A stretch of 5,174 bases of DNA from Bacillota bacterium (GTDB lineage: Bacteria; Bacillota; Sulfobacillia; Sulfobacillales; Sulfobacillaceae), in assembly GCA_021820675.1 (NCBI GenBank), contig JAKADI010000184.1, positions 1 to 5,174 of the forward strand, read 5' to 3'. Position numbers and translations under genes: made by a program. Under the pieces are notes generated by a model. The model made no database searches. It was not told the DNA's origin and saw only the letters and a program-made list of their open reading frames with translations. Positions 1 through 5,174 of this stretch are shown piece after piece. The first letter of the stretch is position 1. Every line of letters begins with the position of its first letter.

Positions 1-47
1 CTGCCGAGAATTCCTAAGTTGGGCCCATTGACAATAGCTACCTTCAT
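1..47 (-). CDS. aroQ: 3-dehydroquinate dehydratase, type II (N-terminal fragment, runs off left edge)
   Basis: Only the first 15 codons and part of a 16th are present, starting with ATG at 47-45. They read [15 protein letters not shown]. The NGPNL-x-x-LG block immediately after a short beta strand is the N-terminal signature of type II (dodecameric) dehydroquinases. Enzymes of this family dehydrate 3-dehydroquinate to 3-dehydroshikimate, the third step of the shikimate pathway, in the cytoplasm. Many homologues have Asn where this has Gly (NGPNLN), but Gly also occurs in the family. The catalytic Tyr and the later active-site residues lie outside the window, so activity cannot be judged. The ATG overlaps the glyA stop codon by one base (TAATG), which suggests translational coupling and membership in the same operon. 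The identification rests on one short motif, but that motif is distinctive. Confidence 0.8.
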   Translation of the reverse strand, partial: MKVAIVNGPNLGILG

Positions 48-60
48 TAATCCAACCCCG
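45..60 (-). promoter_or_regulatory. TAATG stop/start overlap and weak Shine-Dalgarno of aroQ
   Basis: The glyA stop TAA (49-47) shares its last base with the aroQ ATG (47-45). Upstream there is only a GGGG run at 59-56, eight bases before the ATG, which is a poor Shine-Dalgarno compared with the other genes here. Translation of aroQ therefore probably depends on ribosomes finishing glyA. The overlap is seen directly; the coupling is inferred. Confidence 0.6.
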
Positions 61-1300
61 GCAATGGAAAATCATGGGCTAGGGTTTCTACGCGCCGTCT
101 CAAGGGCTCGGGATCGAAGCCATGCGGCGCCAAAATGGTGTCCACAATGACATCGGCCAAGATATCGATTTGTTCGGCTTGAAAACCGCGGGTGGTCACT
201 TGTGGAGTTCCAATACGAACTCCCGACGTCACAGTTGGTTTTTCAGTTTCAAACGGAATCGTATTCTTATTCACGGTAATACCGACTTGCGCCAACCGGT
301 TTTGGGCTTCTAACCCGGTAATCCCACTGTGCTTCACATCCACGAGCATTAGATGATTATCCGTTCCACCCGACACAAGACGCAAACCGCCATCCATCAA
401 ACGTCGAGCAAGCCTTTGAGCATTTTCCACCACGTGCACCTGGTATTGCCGGAACTCTGGACTCAATGCCTCATGAAAGGCCACCGCTTTTCCCGCAATA
501 AGATTCATTAAAGGACCGCCTTGTAGACCAGGAAAAACGGTTTTGTCAATCTTCTTTCCCCACGATTCATTGCTTAAAATAAATCCCCCACGCGGCCCAC
601 GCAAGGTTTTATGCGTAGTGGAGGTGACGAAGTCGCCAAATCCGACCGGATTCGGGTGTAATCCAGCCGCCACCAACCCTGCAATATGGGCCATATCGAC
701 CATTAGCAAGGCACCGACCTCACCGGCAATGTCACGAAAAGCTTTGAAATCCAAAATCCGAGGATAGGCCGACGCTCCGGCCACTATCATGTGGGGTTGA
801 AAGCGTTTAGCAATCGCCCTGACCTGATCCATGTCCAGATGCTCCGTTTGGGGATCCACCCCATAACTTTCAACCTGATACAGTATTCCGGAAAAGTTGA
901 CAGGGCTGCCATGGGTCAAATGCCCACCGTGACTGAGATTCATACCTAAAACTCTGTCGCCAGGCTTTAAAGCCGTAAAATAGACGGCCAAATTTGCTGG
1001 TGCTCCAGCATGGGGCTGGACGTTGGCGTACTCCGCGGAAAACAATTGTTTAACCCGCTCCTGAGCCAATCTCTCAACCACGTCCATGTACTCACACCCT
1101 CCGTAATAGCGGCGAGCGGGATACCCTTCGGCGTACTTATCCGTCATTACCGACCCTACAGCCTGTCGTACAGCTTTTGACGTCCAATTTTCTGACGCAA
1201 TCAGTTCGAGATGGTTGGACTGACGGCCTTCCTCTTGAATAATCGCGTGATATACCTCTGGATCAACGTGTGCTAACATTTCTAAATCATCGTGTTCCAT
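47..1300 (-). CDS. glyA: Serine hydroxymethyltransferase (SHMT), PLP-dependent
   Basis: The 417-residue product is full length for bacterial SHMT. It interconverts serine + THF and glycine + 5,10-methylene-THF in the cytoplasm, normally as a dimer or tetramer. Visible landmarks in order are: SENW (36-39); DKYAEGYP with Tyr56 and the active-site Glu58; RRYYGGCEY (63-71); the NVQPH loop (93-97); [18 protein letters not shown] (121-138); [13 protein letters not shown] (201-213) with the PLP-pyridine Asp202; [14 protein letters not shown] (226-239) with the Schiff-base Lys231; FPGLQGGP (256-263); and SGVRIGT with the substrate-carboxylate Arg362. Several usually constant positions are changed: Trp39 for Phe, Ala62 for Gly, Ala98 for Ser, Pro101 for Gln and Gln367 for Ala. 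ATG at 1300 is chosen because a good Shine-Dalgarno lies just upstream and the N-terminal length matches the family. Lying 46 bp behind gcvPB, it supplies the step that combines GCS-derived methylene-THF with glycine to make serine. Confidence 0.97.
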   Translation of the reverse strand: MEHDDLEMLAHVDPEVYHAIIQEEGRQSNHLELIASENWTSKAVRQAVGSVMTDKYAEGYPARRYYGGCEYMDVVERLAQERVKQLFSAEYANVQPHAGAPANLAVYFTALKPGDRVLGMNLSHGGHLTHGSPVNFSGILYQVESYGVDPQTEHLDMDQVRAIAKRFQPHMIVAGASAYPRILDFKAFRDIAGEVGALLMVDMAHIAGLVAAGLHPNPVGFGDFVTSTTHKTLRGPRGGFILSNESWGKKIDKTVFPGLQGGPLMNLIAGKAVAFHEALSPEFRQYQVHVVENAQRLARRLMDGGLRLVSGGTDNHLMLVDVKHSGITGLEAQNRLAQVGITVNKNTIPFETEKPTVTSGVRIGTPQVTTRGFQAEQIDILADVIVDTILAPHGFDPEPLRRRVETLAHDFPLPGLD

Positions 1301-1346
1301 CCCAATACCCTCCCCAAACTTCCCTTTTAGCTACGCTTTATAGGGT
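1301..1346 (-). promoter_or_regulatory. gcvPB-glyA spacer with glyA ribosome binding site
   Basis: This 46-bp gap holds a purine-rich Shine-Dalgarno (GGGGAGGGT, 1315-1307), six bases before the glyA ATG. I find no GC-rich hairpin followed by a T run and no convincing -35/-10 pair, so glyA is most simply read from the gcv transcript. Confidence 0.65.
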
Positions 1347-2801
1347 TTAAGCATTTTTTTGGAAATACGTTAACACCGGATGACGCGCAGCCTGAGCTTC
1401 ATCCAATCGCCTGACCACGGTATGATGAGGTGCATCATGTAACACCTCAGGAGTGGCATCAATCTCGCTATCGATTCGCCGCATCGACTCCGCAAACTGA
1501 TCCAGCATTTCCTTACTTTCTGTTTCGGTAGGTTCTACCATCATCGCTTCATCAACCACTAACGGGAAGTAGACGGTAGGTGGGTACATACCATAATCTA
1601 TTAACCGTTTAGCCACATCTAAAGCCCTGGCCCCCCGTTTTTTTTGAGGAGTTAAGGACAGTACAAATTCGTGCTTAACTGTCCTGTCAAAGGGTGTTTG
1701 GTATCGCTCCTTTAATTGATGCAGGAGATAATTGGCATTCAACACGGCGGTCTCGGATATGTCTTTTAACCCATCGGCACCATGACTGCGAAGATAAGCG
1801 TAGGCTCTTATCAAAACGCCGGGGTTTCCGTAATAGGACCGCACTTTCCCAATAGATTGTGGCCGGTTGTAATCCCAAGAGTAATGACCGGGCTGTCCTT
1901 GAATGCGCGGCCATGGCAAAAACTGCTCCAAGGATCTTTTTACCCCCACCGGTCCCGCTCCCGGACCACCCCCTCCGTGAGGTGTAGAAAATGTCTTATG
2001 CAAGTTCAGGTGGACAACATCGAAGCCCATGTCCCCGGGCCGGACCTTTCCCATAATTGCGTTGGCATTAGCGCCATCGTAATATAAAAGACCTCCGGCG
2101 GCATGAACAATGTCCGCAATTTCCAAAATGTCTTCTTCAAAGAGACCGAGTGTGTTGGGATTCGTTAGCATCAAACCCGCCGTATCCGTACCGACGAGTT
2201 CTCGAAGTTTTGTGACGTCGACGCCTCCCCGTTTGTTCGATGCAACGACCTTAACTTTAAATCCTGCCATGGCCGCCGTTGCGGGGTTGGTGCCGTGGGC
2301 AGAATCTGGCACCAAAATAGTCGTGCGTTTTTGTTCTTGCGCTTCTAGATACGCGCGAATAATGAGGATGCCCGTTAGTTCGCCGTGAGCGCCTGCCGCG
2401 GGTTGTAAGCTTATCGCATCCATCCCTGAAATCTCGGCTAATCCGTCTTCCAAGGCTCGCAACACAGTCAACATCCCTTGCACGGTCTCGTCCGGTTGGA
2501 GCGGATGCACATCCGCAAATCCGGGCAATGCCGCCACAGCCTCATTGACCTTCGGGTTGTACTTCATCGTACATGAACCCAATGGATAAAATCCCGTATC
2601 CACTCCGTAATTAAGAGACGATAAATAGGTATAATGACGGACCACGTCCAGCTCCGAAACTTCCGGCAGGTTTAACGACGATGTCCGGGTAAACTCAGAC
2701 CCAACGACATCCTCCACAGCGAATTGTGGTACGTCATAATCCGGCAATCGGATCCCTTGTCGCTGGGGAGCCGAGCGTTCAAAAATTACTGGGACATCCA
2801 T
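1347..2801 (-). CDS. gcvPB: Glycine dehydrogenase (decarboxylating) subunit 2, P-protein PLP-binding half
   Basis: This 484-residue protein is the PLP-bearing C-terminal half of split P-protein. With GcvPA it forms an alpha2-beta2 enzyme that decarboxylates glycine and passes the aminomethyl group to the lipoyl arm of GcvH. Visible motifs in order are: [17 protein letters not shown] (45-61); [15 protein letters not shown] (70-84); HPLQ (99-102); [10 protein letters not shown] (132-141); [11 protein letters not shown] (164-174); [12 protein letters not shown] (211-222); YYDGANANA (240-248); LNLHKTF (265-271) with Schiff-base Lys269, followed by the glycine-rich [10 protein letters not shown] (275-284); and PTETESKE near the C-terminus. 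Length is normal and no key motif is missing. The ATG at 2801 has a near-ideal Shine-Dalgarno and lies 16 bases inside the end of gcvPA, so coupled, near-equal synthesis of the two subunits is likely. An A8-C-G6 tract in codons 386-391 is a possible slippage point. Confidence 0.97.
   Translation of the reverse strand: MDVPVIFERSAPQRQGIRLPDYDVPQFAVEDVVGSEFTRTSSLNLPEVSELDVVRHYTYLSSLNYGVDTGFYPLGSCTMKYNPKVNEAVAALPGFADVHPLQPDETVQGMLTVLRALEDGLAEISGMDAISLQPAAGAHGELTGILIIRAYLEAQEQKRTTILVPDSAHGTNPATAAMAGFKVKVVASNKRGGVDVTKLRELVGTDTAGLMLTNPNTLGLFEEDILEIADIVHAAGGLLYYDGANANAIMGKVRPGDMGFDVVHLNLHKTFSTPHGGGGPGAGPVGVKRSLEQFLPWPRIQGQPGHYSWDYNRPQSIGKVRSYYGNPGVLIRAYAYLRSHGADGLKDISETAVLNANYLLHQLKERYQTPFDRTVKHEFVLSLTPQKKRGARALDVAKRLIDYGMYPPTVYFPLVVDEAMMVEPTETESKEMLDQFAESMRRIDSEIDATPEVLHDAPHHTVVRRLDEAQAARHPVLTYFQKNA
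1631..1645 (-). repeat. A8-C-G6 homopolymer tract within gcvPB
   Basis: On the coding strand eight A (1645-1638), one C and six G (1636-1631) fall in codons CAA AAA AAA CGG GGG GCC, encoding Q386-K387-K388-R389-G390-A391. The phase gives an A_AAA_AAA heptamer, which is a known type of slippery sequence for ribosomes and a slippage site for RNA polymerase. A -1 shift would add nine residues (TGGQGFRCG) and stop; a +1 shift would add five (GGPGL) and stop. Both would drop the last ~95 residues. The tract is seen directly; any functional slippage is conjecture, and Lys-Lys at this place also occurs in the homologue as I remember it. Confidence 0.6.
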
Positions 2802-2816
2802 GCTTTAACCTCCTCC
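2786..2816 (-). promoter_or_regulatory. gcvPA/gcvPB overlap with strong gcvPB ribosome binding site
   Basis: The gcvPB Shine-Dalgarno GGAGGAGG (2816-2809) lies within the last codons of gcvPA, seven bases before the gcvPB ATG (2801-2799). The gcvPA stop TAA (2788-2786) follows, giving a 16-base overlap in different frames. This layout favours coupled translation of the two P-protein subunits, which are needed in equal amounts. Confidence 0.75.
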
Positions 2817-4114
2817 GCTAGCAAATCTAACTCAAAACGCGTTCGTTTTTCTGTTACAGCAATTTGCCATAGCCCCTCAAAGGCCGGATCCCATAATCCT
2901 AAGTCCCATCCGCCCAGGATATTTTTGGAAAGTAGATGGCGATTCAAAGACGCAATCGACCCCGGAACCTTGACGACAAACTCATAGAGAAAAGCGTCCG
3001 GATTGGCACGCGGCAATCCCAACTGTTCCAAACGGTCAGCTAAATAGTGGGCCTTCGCCATCGACAATTGCGCCGTGTGTTTCAATCCCTGCGGTCCTAA
3101 CAACGCCATATAAATCGTTGCCTGCAAAGCATTCAAAGAATGGTTGGAACAAATATTCGATGTCGCCTTTTCCCGGCGGATGTGCTGTTCTCGCGCCTGG
3201 AGGGTCAGTACAAACCCACGATTCCCTTGGTGGTCTACGCTTTGACCAACCAACCGCCCGGGCATTTTCCGCACCAAACTCTCCGTCACGGCAAAGAACC
3301 CGAAAGTGGGTCCCCCGTAATTCAGGTGATTACCCAGCGGTTGGCCTTCGCCAACAACGACATCTGCCCCCCACTCCCCAGGAGGTTTTAGCAGCGCCAA
3401 GGCGACAGGATCCGACGATACGATCGCCAAAGCGCCGTACTGATGCGCCAAGGCGACGGCATTGGGCAACGTCCGAAAACTCCCAAGAATATCGGGATAT
3501 TGCCAGACAACTCCCGCGACCTGGTATGTTGTCAAGGCCTGCTCTAACTCGGCCAGTGAATTAACCACGATCACCTTGACCCTACGGGCATGAGCATAAG
3601 TTTTGATTACGGCAATGCTGTCAGCATGAAGGTACTTGGATACGATTAAGTGATCGCGTCCGGTCTGTGCTAAGGCTAGGAGTGCCGCTTCTCCCACGGC
3701 CGACGATCCATCGTACATGGACGCCTGTGCCGCATACATCCCGCACAGTCCGGCAATCATGGTTTGAAATTCAAAAATGGCCGCTAAGGTTCCCTGCGAC
3801 AATTCAGGTTGGTAAGGTGTATAGGCCGTTAAAAATTCCCCGCGTTCGACCAGTGGACTAATGGCAGCCGGAATGAACCGATCGTAAAAGCCGGCCCCGA
3901 GAAAGGATATTAATCGAGAAACATCGCCATTTTCTCGGGCCAATTGCGCCATATGCTGTTGGAGTTCCAACTCGGATAGGGCGGGGGGTAAAGATAACAA
4001 CCGATTCAACCGTGCAGCCTGGGGAATATCCTCGAAGAGTTGGTCAATCGACGTACATCCCAACGTTCGCAACATGCTCTGTTTATCATCTTCGGTGTGA
4101 GGTATGTAACGCAA
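2786..4114 (-). CDS. gcvPA: Glycine dehydrogenase (decarboxylating) subunit 1, P-protein non-PLP half
   Basis: This 442-residue protein is the N-terminal half of split P-protein, close to the usual ~448 residues. It has the fold-type I scaffold but lacks the PLP lysine; it pairs with GcvPB to build the glycine decarboxylase active site. Motifs in order are: RYIPHTEDD (2-10) at the N-terminus; FLGAG (71-75); [12 protein letters not shown] (97-108); IFEFQTMI (113-120); MYDGSSA (133-139); VVGEGQPLG (253-261) and GGP (267-269); MPGRLVGQ (284-291); and [19 protein letters not shown] (306-324). The start is TTG at 4114, chosen because the RYxPxTxxD segment typical of the family's N-terminus begins at codon 2 and a GAAGGAG Shine-Dalgarno lies ten bases upstream. 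Some middle positions are less typical (SSAVGEA after [11 protein letters not shown] where HPxSRAV is common, NHLNYGGP before the FGFFA strand), without obvious loss of function. It begins five bases after gcvH and overlaps gcvPB. Confidence 0.95.
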   Translation of the reverse strand: MRYIPHTEDDKQSMLRTLGCTSIDQLFEDIPQAARLNRLLSLPPALSELELQQHMAQLARENGDVSRLISFLGAGFYDRFIPAAISPLVERGEFLTAYTPYQPELSQGTLAAIFEFQTMIAGLCGMYAAQASMYDGSSAVGEAALLALAQTGRDHLIVSKYLHADSIAVIKTYAHARRVKVIVVNSLAELEQALTTYQVAGVVWQYPDILGSFRTLPNAVALAHQYGALAIVSSDPVALALLKPPGEWGADVVVGEGQPLGNHLNYGGPTFGFFAVTESLVRKMPGRLVGQSVDHQGNRGFVLTLQAREQHIRREKATSNICSNHSLNALQATIYMALLGPQGLKHTAQLSMAKAHYLADRLEQLGLPRANPDAFLYEFVVKVPGSIASLNRHLLSKNILGGWDLGLWDPAFEGLWQIAVTEKRTRFELDLLAEEVKAWMSQ

Positions 4115-4131
4115 CGAATTTATACTCCTTC
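4115..4131 (-). promoter_or_regulatory. Ribosome binding site deciding the TTG start of gcvPA
   Basis: GAAGGAG at 4131-4125 sits at the end of the gcvH coding region, ten bases before the TTG at 4114-4112. The next in-frame Met is codon 14, which would remove the conserved RYIPHTEDD segment, so the TTG start is preferred. Stop codon and start are only five bases apart. Confidence 0.65.
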
Positions 4132-4488
4132 AACTTGTCGCTGATAAGTTTGGGCATCAAGCAAGTCTCCGCTTTGCCCGTGAATATCGACGCGAATCAG
4201 CCATCCCGCGTTGTACGGATCTTGGTTAATGAGCTCGGGCGTTCCGTTGAGCGCGTCATTAACCTCCACAATCGTGCCATCAACCGGGCTATACAAATCG
4301 GATACGGACTTGACCGATTCCACAACACCGAAAGCCTCTCCCGTTTTCACCTCCTGTCCTAACTGAGGCAGTTCCACAAATACGACGTCTCCGAGCGATT
4401 GTTGCGCATAATCTGTTATCCCCACCCGCCCTTGCTCATCAATCCATTCATGGTCTTTGGTATACTTTAAGTTTTCAGGAATATTCAC
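4120..4488 (-). CDS. gcvH: Glycine cleavage system H-protein (lipoyl carrier)
   Basis: This 122-residue protein has the length and layout of GcvH. It is the mobile lipoyl carrier that takes the aminomethyl group from P-protein, presents it to T-protein, and is reoxidised by L-protein. The N-terminus has the family segment LKYTKDHEW (7-15), then VGITDYAQQSLGDVVFVELP (22-41), GEAFGVVESVKSVSDLYSPVDG (50-71) with the lipoylated lysine Lys60 in the ESVKSVSD turn, and ELINQDPYNAGWLIRV (85-100). All hallmark positions are present. The start is GTG at 4488, supported by a very strong Shine-Dalgarno seven bases upstream and by the NIPENL start typical of the family. It lies between gcvT and gcvPA, so all carrier and enzyme parts except L-protein are co-encoded. 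Lipoylation requires LipA/LipB/LipM-type enzymes not visible here. Confidence 0.97.
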   Translation of the reverse strand: MNIPENLKYTKDHEWIDEQGRVGITDYAQQSLGDVVFVELPQLGQEVKTGEAFGVVESVKSVSDLYSPVDGTIVEVNDALNGTPELINQDPYNAGWLIRVDIHGQSGDLLDAQTYQRQVEGV

Positions 4489-4550
4489 CAGTGTTTCCTC
4501 CTCGATTGCGGACTCATAGAACGATAGACAATATGCTCACGCCAAGCCGG
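4489..4550 (-). promoter_or_regulatory. gcvT-gcvH spacer with strong gcvH ribosome binding site
   Basis: This 62-bp gap is the longest non-coding stretch in the window. It ends in the Shine-Dalgarno GAGGAGGA (4503-4496), seven bases before the GTG start of gcvH. I see no clear hairpin-plus-T-run terminator, and no promoter pair I would defend. A strong site in front of a small carrier protein fits a need for more H-protein than enzyme subunits, but that is inference. Confidence 0.65.
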
Positions 4551-5174
4551 TCACGTAATCGATCGGCGGTAAAATGGAGTTTTGATGCTGACACCAGGAA
4601 CGGCACGGTTCCGAATCATGATGGAGAATTGCCGGCCAATTTTTGCGTAAGGGACATCGACGAGGGCCAAAGCAATAGGCTGCTTCAAAGTTGGCGAATA
4701 ACTGCCAGACGTAATGCTTCCCACACGATGTCCATCTTCATCGTGTACCGGATAACCAGACCGAGCGATGCCGCCACTAAGCGTTAGCCCAATGATTTTG
4801 CGTTGAATACCGGCGGTTTTTTGTGCGGATAAAGCCTCACGGCCCACAAACTCATGACGATCCATTTTAACAAACATTCCTAATCCCGCTTCCAAGGGGG
4901 AGATATCTTCCGCCAACTCATGGCCGTAAAGAGGTAATCGCGCTTCCAACCGTAAGGTGTCACGGGCTCCCAAGCCAACTGGCTTTACCCCGAGATCATA
5001 TAACCGTGTCCATAACGCTAATGCGTTATGGGAGTCCACATACAACTCAAACCCGTCTTCCCCAGTGTAGCCAGTATGGGAAAGATGCACGTTTATCTGG
5101 TCCACCGGAACATCAAAAAGAGCATGGTAGTATTCCAAATCGTTCAGGTTCACAGGCGTCAATGCCTGAAGAAT
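4551..5174 (-). CDS. gcvT: Aminomethyltransferase, glycine cleavage T-protein (C-terminal ~207 residues; start beyond right edge)
   Basis: The frame is open to the right edge (first residues ILQALTPVNL), so the gene is cut by the window, not truncated; the TTG at 5162 is an internal Leu codon, not a start. T-protein releases ammonia from aminomethyl-lipoyl GcvH and passes the methylene group to THF. The visible 207 residues cover more than half of a normal ~365-residue protein. Motifs by fragment position are: HTGYTGEDGFELYV (33-46), family folate-site region; GLGARDTLRLEARLPLYGHEL (67-87), the strongest T-protein signature; SPLEAGLG (92-99); FVGREAL (109-115); GSITSGSYSPTLKQPIALAL (152-171); and the closing TPFYRR (199-204). 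The catalytic Asp of the N-terminal domain is outside the window. The stop TGA at 4553-4551 is followed by a 62-bp spacer to gcvH. The promoter of the operon, and a glycine riboswitch if there is one, would lie upstream of gcvT. Confidence 0.96.
   Translation of the reverse strand: MLQALTPVNLNDLEYYHALFDVPVDQINVHLSHTGYTGEDGFELYVDSHNALALWTRLYDLGVKPVGLGARDTLRLEARLPLYGHELAEDISPLEAGLGMFVKMDRHEFVGREALSAQKTAGIQRKIIGLTLSGGIARSGYPVHDEDGHRVGSITSGSYSPTLKQPIALALVDVPYAKIGRQFSIMIRNRAVPGVSIKTPFYRRSIT

Noticed and set aside
1301..1346. Terminator between gcvPB and glyA
   Set aside because: The T run seen on the plus strand near 1354-1360 is an A run in gcvPB coding sense; no GC-rich hairpin precedes a T tract in the direction of transcription.
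1687..1914. 75-codon minus-strand frame inside gcvPB
   Set aside because: It sits in another frame of the real gene and does not connect with the A8 slippage site, so it is not a frameshift product.
1782..2087. 101-codon plus-strand open frame opposite gcvPB
   Set aside because: Antisense to the conserved PLP-binding region; no recognisable domain and no ribosome binding site.
3118..3564. 148-codon plus-strand open frame opposite gcvPA
   Set aside because: It lies fully antisense to a well-conserved gene, its translation is low-complexity, rich in Pro and Arg with no family motif, and it has no convincing start signal. It is a by-product of gcvPA codon use.
4489..4550. Internal promoter or riboswitch ahead of gcvH
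   Set aside because: Only weak -35/-10-like strings occur, and 62 bp is too short for a glycine riboswitch; no conserved aptamer core was recognisable.
4491..4787. 98-codon plus-strand open frame opposite the gcvT end and gcvT-gcvH spacer
   Set aside because: Mostly antisense to conserved T-protein sequence. The purine-rich site in the spacer serves gcvH on the other strand, and the translation shows no motif.
5160..5162. TTG as a start codon for a short gcvT
   Set aside because: The frame stays open to the window edge with T-protein-like residues (ILQAL) before it, and a start here would lose the N-terminal half of the enzyme.
1..5174. CRISPR arrays, tRNA genes, insertion sequences or other mobile parts
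   Set aside because: The window is almost entirely filled by six conserved metabolic genes; no spaced direct repeats, cloverleaf or transposase-like coding was seen on either strand.

Overview
The window is a tightly packed stretch of six genes, all on the minus strand, so it is transcribed from the right edge to the left. In transcription order it holds the C-terminal part of gcvT (aminomethyltransferase, T-protein), gcvH (lipoyl H-protein), gcvPA and gcvPB (the two subunits of glycine decarboxylase, P-protein), glyA (serine hydroxymethyltransferase) and the first 15 codons of what looks like aroQ (type II 3-dehydroquinate dehydratase). Gaps between genes are 62, 5, -16, 46 and -1 bp. I see no terminator or convincing promoter inside, so I read it as one operon that enters from the right and leaves on the left.

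The organism is most likely a bacterium of the Firmicutes (Bacillota) type. P-protein is split into PA and PB, as in Bacillus, Thermotoga and archaea, rather than fused as in proteobacteria. Ribosome binding sites are strong GGAGG types, start codons are mixed (ATG, GTG, TTG), and base composition is near 50% GC by eye. The protein sequences resemble Bacillus-type homologues from memory. A Sulfobacillus- or Alicyclobacillus-like source would fit, but this is only an impression.

The genes form one pathway. PA/PB decarboxylates glycine and loads the aminomethyl group onto the lipoyl arm of GcvH. GcvT moves the one-carbon unit to tetrahydrofolate, releasing ammonia and making 5,10-methylene-THF. 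GlyA then uses that methylene-THF with a second glycine to make serine, or runs in reverse. The L-protein (dihydrolipoyl dehydrogenase) is not in the window and must come from elsewhere. The gcvT start and any upstream glycine riboswitch lie beyond the right edge. The aroQ start, overlapping the glyA stop, links the one-carbon operon to the shikimate pathway. In B. subtilis the gcvT-gcvPA-gcvPB genes and yqhS (aroQ) lie in the same chromosomal neighbourhood, so this may be a compacted version of a conserved region.

I found no new system here; this is a well-ordered housekeeping operon. The points most worth a second look are glyA active-site loop substitutions (notably Ala where a PLP-phosphate-contacting Ser is usual), the gcvH/gcvP/glyA/aroQ packing, and an A8-C-G6 homopolymer tract inside gcvPB.
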